Assembly (NCBI RefSeq): GCF_030693775.1
Contig: NZ_JAUXZY010000004.1
Location: 744,001-808,000 of the forward strand
DNA length: 64,000 nt
Source: Polynucleobacter sp.
Lineage (GTDB): Bacteria > Pseudomonadota > Gammaproteobacteria > Burkholderiales > Burkholderiaceae
Direction of reading: 5' to 3'
Each line of letters begins with the position of its first letter. Position 1 is the first letter of the stretch. The notes under the pieces were generated by a model. It ran no database searches and was not told where the DNA came from. It was given only the letters and a program-made list of their open reading frames with translations. The translations under genes and the position numbers were made by a program. This document shows, piece after piece, positions 60,759 to 64,000 of this stretch.

Positions 60759-61990
60759 TTTGGCTGCGCCTCGCCATACAAAGCGCCCTTGCTCGTAAAG
60801 GGGCCCTATTGATCATGGTTCTATCTACCGCTATCTCGGTAGCGATTTTGCTTGGCGTATTAAAGATTCGAGACGATGCAAAAACGAGCTTTTCCAATGC
60901 CATTAGCGGTGTTGATTTAGTGCTTGGATCAAAGGGAAGTCCCGCTGAATTAATCTTATATAGCGTCTTTCATCTTGGCAAGCCCACCAATACGATTCCG
61001 GCTCGCCTTGACAGGGATATTGCTGCCATTACGGCGGTGGATTGGATTGTGCCGATTCAGTTGGGCGATAGTTACCGTAACTATCCGGTAGTCGGAACCA
61101 ATACTTTATTTTTTGAGAAAGTGAAAGCCCAGGGGCGTCCCTTGGTGATTCAAACGGGTAAAGCACTAACTAGTCCAGAATCATTTGATGTGGTGCTCGG
61201 GTCGCGGGTAGCAAAGAGCTTAGGGCTGACGATTTCCAATCAAATTGCAATTGCCCATGGGTCGGGTAGTGGGCCTAAAAAAGACCATAGCGATTCGCCA
61301 TTTAAAGTCGTCGGGATTTTGGCGCCAACCGGTACGCCGATTGATCAGGCTTTATACATATCGACCCAAGCATTCGATTCCTTGCATGATGCACAGGATG
61401 GTAGTCAATTGCAGTTTGCTAAGCTCGATCCCAATTCGCGGGTGAATGCCTTTTTTATTGGATTAAAGAGCCGTGGCAGTATTTTTTCTGTGCGTCGCCA
61501 AATTGATGATTTAAAAAATGCCAATCTGATGGCAGTTATGCCGGGGGTTGCCCTCGATGATTTATGGTCCACCATGGAGGTGGCAGAAAATGCCCTTATC
61601 CTGATTGCGTATGGGGTTTTACTCACGACCATTCTTGGTATTACAGCAACTTTATTGATTGCCCTCGATAACCGGCGCCGTGAGTTGGCTATTCTGCGCG
61701 CGATTGGCGCTAAACCCCCGCAGATCCTCTTGTTTATTCTGATGGAGGCTTTTTTGGTTTGTATTGTTGGCATTCTAGCGGGATGGGTGCTTTTACAAGC
61801 CTTGATTGCCGTTTATGCAGATCCGTTGCGTACCGAGTGGGGCGTGGTATCGTCGGTTGGACTGCCCAATACAGCCGACCTGATATCGCTATTGATTGTT
61901 TTATGTACCGTTTTATTATTTGCAACAATTCCAGCAGCAAAAGCCTACAAAATGGCATTGCATGATGGATTAAACCCACCATCACCATGA
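60755..61990 (+). CDS. FtsX/MacB-type ABC permease, zrg operon
   Basis: A 411-residue permease with one N-terminal helix (residues 12-32), a large periplasmic domain of about 230 residues and three C-terminal helices from about residue 275. It is the FtsX/MacB topology. The helix-connecting block DNRRRELAILRAIGAKPPQI is the family signature. FtsX-like transporters usually do not import; how they serve zinc uptake is not settled. The gene overlaps both neighbours by 4 bases (ATGA at each end). Confidence 0.88.
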   Translation: MIWLRLAIQSALARKGALLIMVLSTAISVAILLGVLKIRDDAKTSFSNAISGVDLVLGSKGSPAELILYSVFHLGKPTNTIPARLDRDIAAITAVDWIVPIQLGDSYRNYPVVGTNTLFFEKVKAQGRPLVIQTGKALTSPESFDVVLGSRVAKSLGLTISNQIAIAHGSGSGPKKDHSDSPFKVVGILAPTGTPIDQALYISTQAFDSLHDAQDGSQLQFAKLDPNSRVNAFFIGLKSRGSIFSVRRQIDDLKNANLMAVMPGVALDDLWSTMEVAENALILIAYGVLLTTILGITATLLIALDNRRRELAILRAIGAKPPQILLFILMEAFLVCIVGILAGWVLLQALIAVYADPLRTEWGVVSSVGLPNTADLISLLIVLCTVLLFATIPAAKAYKMALHDGLNPPSP

Positions 61991-62529
61991 GACGACTCTT
62001 TTTACGCCGCTGCCTTTTATTAACTGCCGGGTTTACTGCTGGCCTAACGCATCCCTTGCTCGCTCTAGCGACCGCCTATAAAGATATCGATTGGGATGAG
62101 TTAATTCCGGACGGCTGGCGCAAACAAGTGATCTTAGAGCTAACACGGATGAAGCGTTTTACCAACGCAGAGGATGGCGACCCAAAGGCAGATGAGGCCT
62201 ACGCTAAATTAAAGAAAACCTGGGATGCCGCCCCCATCGTCAAAAACATGATTGGTAAAAAAGTACGCATTCCGGGTTATGTAGTGCCACTCGATGCAGA
62301 GCGGATGCAAAGCAGTGATTTTTTGATTGTGCCGTACTTTGGTGCCTGTGTGCATTCACCGCCACCCCCAGCTAATCAAATTATTCTAATTATTCCTCCT
62401 AAAGGAACTCGAACCCGAACGATGGATGCCATTTGGGTAGAGGGAACCCTTGGCGAAGAGCGTACTTTCTCAGAAGCAGGTACGAGTGCTTACGTTATTA
62501 AGGCTGATAAAGTAACACCCTATCGTTAG
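61987..62529 (+). CDS. DUF3299 exported protein, zrg operon
   Basis: A 180-residue protein with a signal peptide (RRCLLLTAGFTAGLTHPLLALA) and the DUF3299 blocks: IPGYVVPLDAERMQSSDFLI (an OB-like core), VPYFGACVHSPPPPANQII with a central Cys-His, and an acidic finish. The CVH motif could bind a metal, but that is inference. It is the last of four overlapping genes after zur, so it probably works with ZrgA and the ABC proteins. Function of the family is not established. Confidence 0.85.
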   Translation: MRRLFLRRCLLLTAGFTAGLTHPLLALATAYKDIDWDELIPDGWRKQVILELTRMKRFTNAEDGDPKADEAYAKLKKTWDAAPIVKNMIGKKVRIPGYVVPLDAERMQSSDFLIVPYFGACVHSPPPPANQIILIIPPKGTRTRTMDAIWVEGTLGEERTFSEAGTSAYVIKADKVTPYR

Positions 62530-62548
62530 CAAGGCTTGATGCTGTGGC

Positions 62549-63304
62549 TTACGGTATTTGATAGCCAAAGCGTCGCAATATGGCCTGCGCTTTCGGCGAT
62601 TGCATAAATTGATAGAGGGCAACGGCTTCCTGAGGTGCATTTTTCATCAGAACCATGCGTTGCCGGATTGGCTCATAGAGTGCAGGATTTAAAACCAAAT
62701 GCTCCGTTTCTTTTGCAACCCCTGGTGCCAGTGCCAAGGATAGGGCGGTAAAGCCAATATCGGCTGACCCGCTGGCAACAAACATCGTTGCCATGCTGAT
62801 GTTATCGCCATAGACGAGTTTGTCTTTAGCTAGATCCCAGAGGCCTTCGGCTTTTAGATATTCGACTGCTGCTTTGCCATAGGGCGCTAATTCGGGTTTT
62901 GCAATGGCAATCTTATTGGCTTGTTTGATTGCCTTCGTGAGCTCTGCCTTACTACTCCGGAGCGCGATACCCGTTGATTTTTTACTGAGCAAGGCAATTT
63001 TGCCAATGGCATAGACCTTGCCTTCATCCCTTGTCATTTTCCGCTTAAAGAGCTCCAGTGGGTAGCTCTCATCTGCCGAGATAAAGAGCGAGAATGGCGC
63101 ACCATTCAAAATCTGGGCGGAAATATTGCCGGATGACCCATAGACAACCCGAAAATCAGTCGTGTTATCTGTTTTGAATTCTTTCTCAATAGCAAGGAAG
63201 GCATCCTTCATATTGACTGCAACCGCTATCGTGCTGACTTGAGCGTGGACTGTAGTGCAGAGTGTGACCAAGAAAAGGCTTAGGATGAATTTGATGGGCG
63301 CCAT
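62549..63304 (-). CDS. modA: ModA-like molybdate-binding protein, without partner genes
   Basis: A 251-residue periplasmic binding protein with a signal peptide (FLVTLCTTVHA). The molybdate/tungstate pocket residues are suggested by VAVNMKDAFLAIEKEF, YGSSGNISAQILNGAPFSLFISAD and YGDNISMATMFVASGSADIGF, all typical of ModA. No modB or modC lies on either side. The start at 63304 is preferred over 63331 because it gives a normal signal peptide. It may work with a transporter encoded elsewhere, including tupBC. Confidence 0.87.
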   Translation of the reverse strand: MAPIKFILSLFLVTLCTTVHAQVSTIAVAVNMKDAFLAIEKEFKTDNTTDFRVVYGSSGNISAQILNGAPFSLFISADESYPLELFKRKMTRDEGKVYAIGKIALLSKKSTGIALRSSKAELTKAIKQANKIAIAKPELAPYGKAAVEYLKAEGLWDLAKDKLVYGDNISMATMFVASGSADIGFTALSLALAPGVAKETEHLVLNPALYEPIRQRMVLMKNAPQEAVALYQFMQSPKAQAILRRFGYQIP

Positions 63305-63438
63305 ACAGTCATCATAATCGAATCTATACACTAAAAAAATGACCCTAAACTGTCACAATTCCTTGAAATCACTACTAAATCGTCATACGATGATTCGATA
63401 GTAGTTCACTTAATTGCATGAATCGCGAGGGTATTAAA

Positions 63439-63810
63439 ATGAGTAACACAAAGACCATTAAAAAATTAACCAAACAGCTCGATAAGCTTGAGGCAAGTAA
63501 AGCAAGTTTAATTAAAAAATTAGAAAAAGCCCGTGCCTCTAAGGCGGCCAGTGAGGCCAAAAAAGCCGCAGTAAAACAAAAAAAAGCAGCTAAAAAGGCA
63601 GCCAGCAAGAAGGTCCCCGCCAAAAAAGTGGTGGCAAGAAAAGCCCCCACTAAAAAAGCCGCAGTAAAGAGAGTACCTGCAAAAAAAGGAGCAGCAAAAA
63701 AGGCAGCAGTAAAACGCGTCGCTCCTAAAAAGGCGGCTGCCAAAAAAGCGCCTTCAAAAGTTACCGCACCGGCAGTGAGTGGTAATCCAGTGAATAAGGT
63801 CAACACTTAG
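63439..63810 (+). CDS. Histone H1-like Lys/Ala-rich protein
   Basis: A 123-residue, very basic protein. Residues 1-37 are helical (IKKLTKQLDKLEASKASLIK), and residues 40-110 are repeats of the kind KKAAVKR and KKVPAKK typical of H1-like or AlgP-like DNA-binding tails. It ends in SGNPVNKVNT. The start at 63439 has GCGAGGG at 8-base spacing; an ATG at 63418 is possible. Its stop overlaps the GTG start of the polyphosphate kinase gene (TAGTG), so the two are cotranslated. Confidence 0.85.
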   Translation: MSNTKTIKKLTKQLDKLEASKASLIKKLEKARASKAASEAKKAAVKQKKAAKKAASKKVPAKKVVARKAPTKKAAVKRVPAKKGAAKKAAVKRVAPKKAAAKKAPSKVTAPAVSGNPVNKVNT

Positions 63811-64000
63811 TGGGTAAAAGCGCAGCCCATGATGCGGAGCCCAGGAGTTACGATCAAGAGCTGAGGCTACTGCAGATTGAGCTCGTCAAACTCCAGAAAA
63901 GCCTCATTGCAAACGGCGATCAGATCCTAGTTGTATTGGAGGGTCGCGATACGGCCGGCAAGGACGGTACGATCAAAGCAATTACCGAGCACCTAAGTCC
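63810..64000 (+). CDS. ppk2: Polyphosphate kinase 2 (PPK2), N-terminal part, 3' end outside window
   Basis: The first 63 codons of a PPK2-family polyphosphate:nucleotide phosphotransferase, cut by the window edge. The start is a GTG overlapping the preceding stop (TAGTG), with AAGG about 11 bases upstream. The N-terminal block YDQELRLLQIELVKLQKSL and the Walker A region VVLEGRDTAGKDGTIKAITE match PPK2. Whether it favours GDP/ADP phosphorylation (class I, II or III) needs the rest of the sequence. Confidence 0.9.
   Translation, partial: MGKSAAHDAEPRSYDQELRLLQIELVKLQKSLIANGDQILVVLEGRDTAGKDGTIKAITEHLS

Noticed and set aside
63439..63810. Repetitive DNA or a short-repeat array in the Lys/Ala-rich gene
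   Set aside because: The near-repeats follow from the repeated protein composition; they are irregular at the DNA level and are not a CRISPR or satellite array.
1..64000. Mobile elements, prophage, CRISPR, tRNA or rRNA genes
   Set aside because: I saw no transposase, integrase, phage structural gene, regular repeat-spacer array or tRNA-like cloverleaf in the intergenic gaps; a tRNAscan and ISfinder run would settle it.

Overview
The window reads as a stretch of ordinary chromosome from a betaproteobacterium, most likely Polynucleobacter or a close relative in the Burkholderiaceae. This rests on gene content: an FDH3-type formate dehydrogenase operon with DUF3305/DUF3306 genes, a Bug-family solute-binding protein, a phasin with a histone-like tail, and a Fur-family zinc regulator beside a CobW GTPase. 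Base composition is moderate, genes are densely packed, and ATGA/TAATG start-stop overlaps are common. The genus is an inference; no rRNA or other marker gene is present. I found no insertion sequence, prophage, CRISPR array, tRNA or rRNA, and no gene-free stretch longer than 300 bases.

Left part (1-16,000): two tandem paralogous proteins (the first cut by the window edge); queE-queD for queuosine precursor synthesis; tadA and an LD-carboxypeptidase. A long minus-strand run follows (rlmJ, PAP2 phosphatase, GT9 glycosyltransferase, YbhN-like flippase/synthase, GT39 glycosyltransferase, a GarR-type dehydrogenase, an MFS transporter), whose middle looks like a cell-envelope glycolipid operon. 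Then come a DUF3047 lipoprotein, a divergent copper ATPase/chaperone pair (copA/copZ) and the Fe-S carrier apbC.

Centre-left (16,060-27,170): a ten-gene formate dehydrogenase operon (DUF3305, DUF3306, multi-cluster ferredoxin, TorD-type chaperone, small Tat protein, catalytic, beta, small lipoprotein, cytochrome b gamma, small secreted protein). It converges on the permease and ATPase genes of a tungstate-type ABC importer. The matching binding protein (tupA) lies 24 kb away at 50.6 kb, divergent from a regulator that joins a ModE/LysR-type helix-turn-helix to a binding-protein-like sensor, with an 18-bp near-palindrome between them. A lone ModA-like protein sits at 62.5 kb. Together these suggest metal supply for the dehydrogenase.

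Centre-right (27,200-50,600): a BFD-type ferredoxin, EEP hydrolase and cardiolipin synthase operon; an acyl-CoA dehydrogenase/CoA-transferase pair; 3-hydroxybutyrate dehydrogenase; malate synthase G; superoxide dismutase; a rubredoxin, rubredoxin-reductase-like and truncated haemoglobin operon; Old Yellow Enzyme; a 54-residue DUF2256 protein; a PhaF-like phasin; a four-domain rhodanese; and several housekeeping enzymes.

Right part (50,600-64,000): the tupA/regulator pair; a HAD dehalogenase, SemiSWEET and FAH-family genes; a DUF5993-DsbB pair; a zinc module (cobW/zigA divergent from zur, zrgA, ABC ATPase, MacB/FtsX-type permease, DUF3299); the ModA-like protein; and a lysine/alanine-rich histone-H1-like protein whose stop codon overlaps the start of a PPK2 polyphosphate kinase cut by the window edge. 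The leads I rate highest are the H1-like/PPK2 coupling, the split tungstate system with its sensor-fused regulator, and the rubredoxin-reductase-haemoglobin operon.
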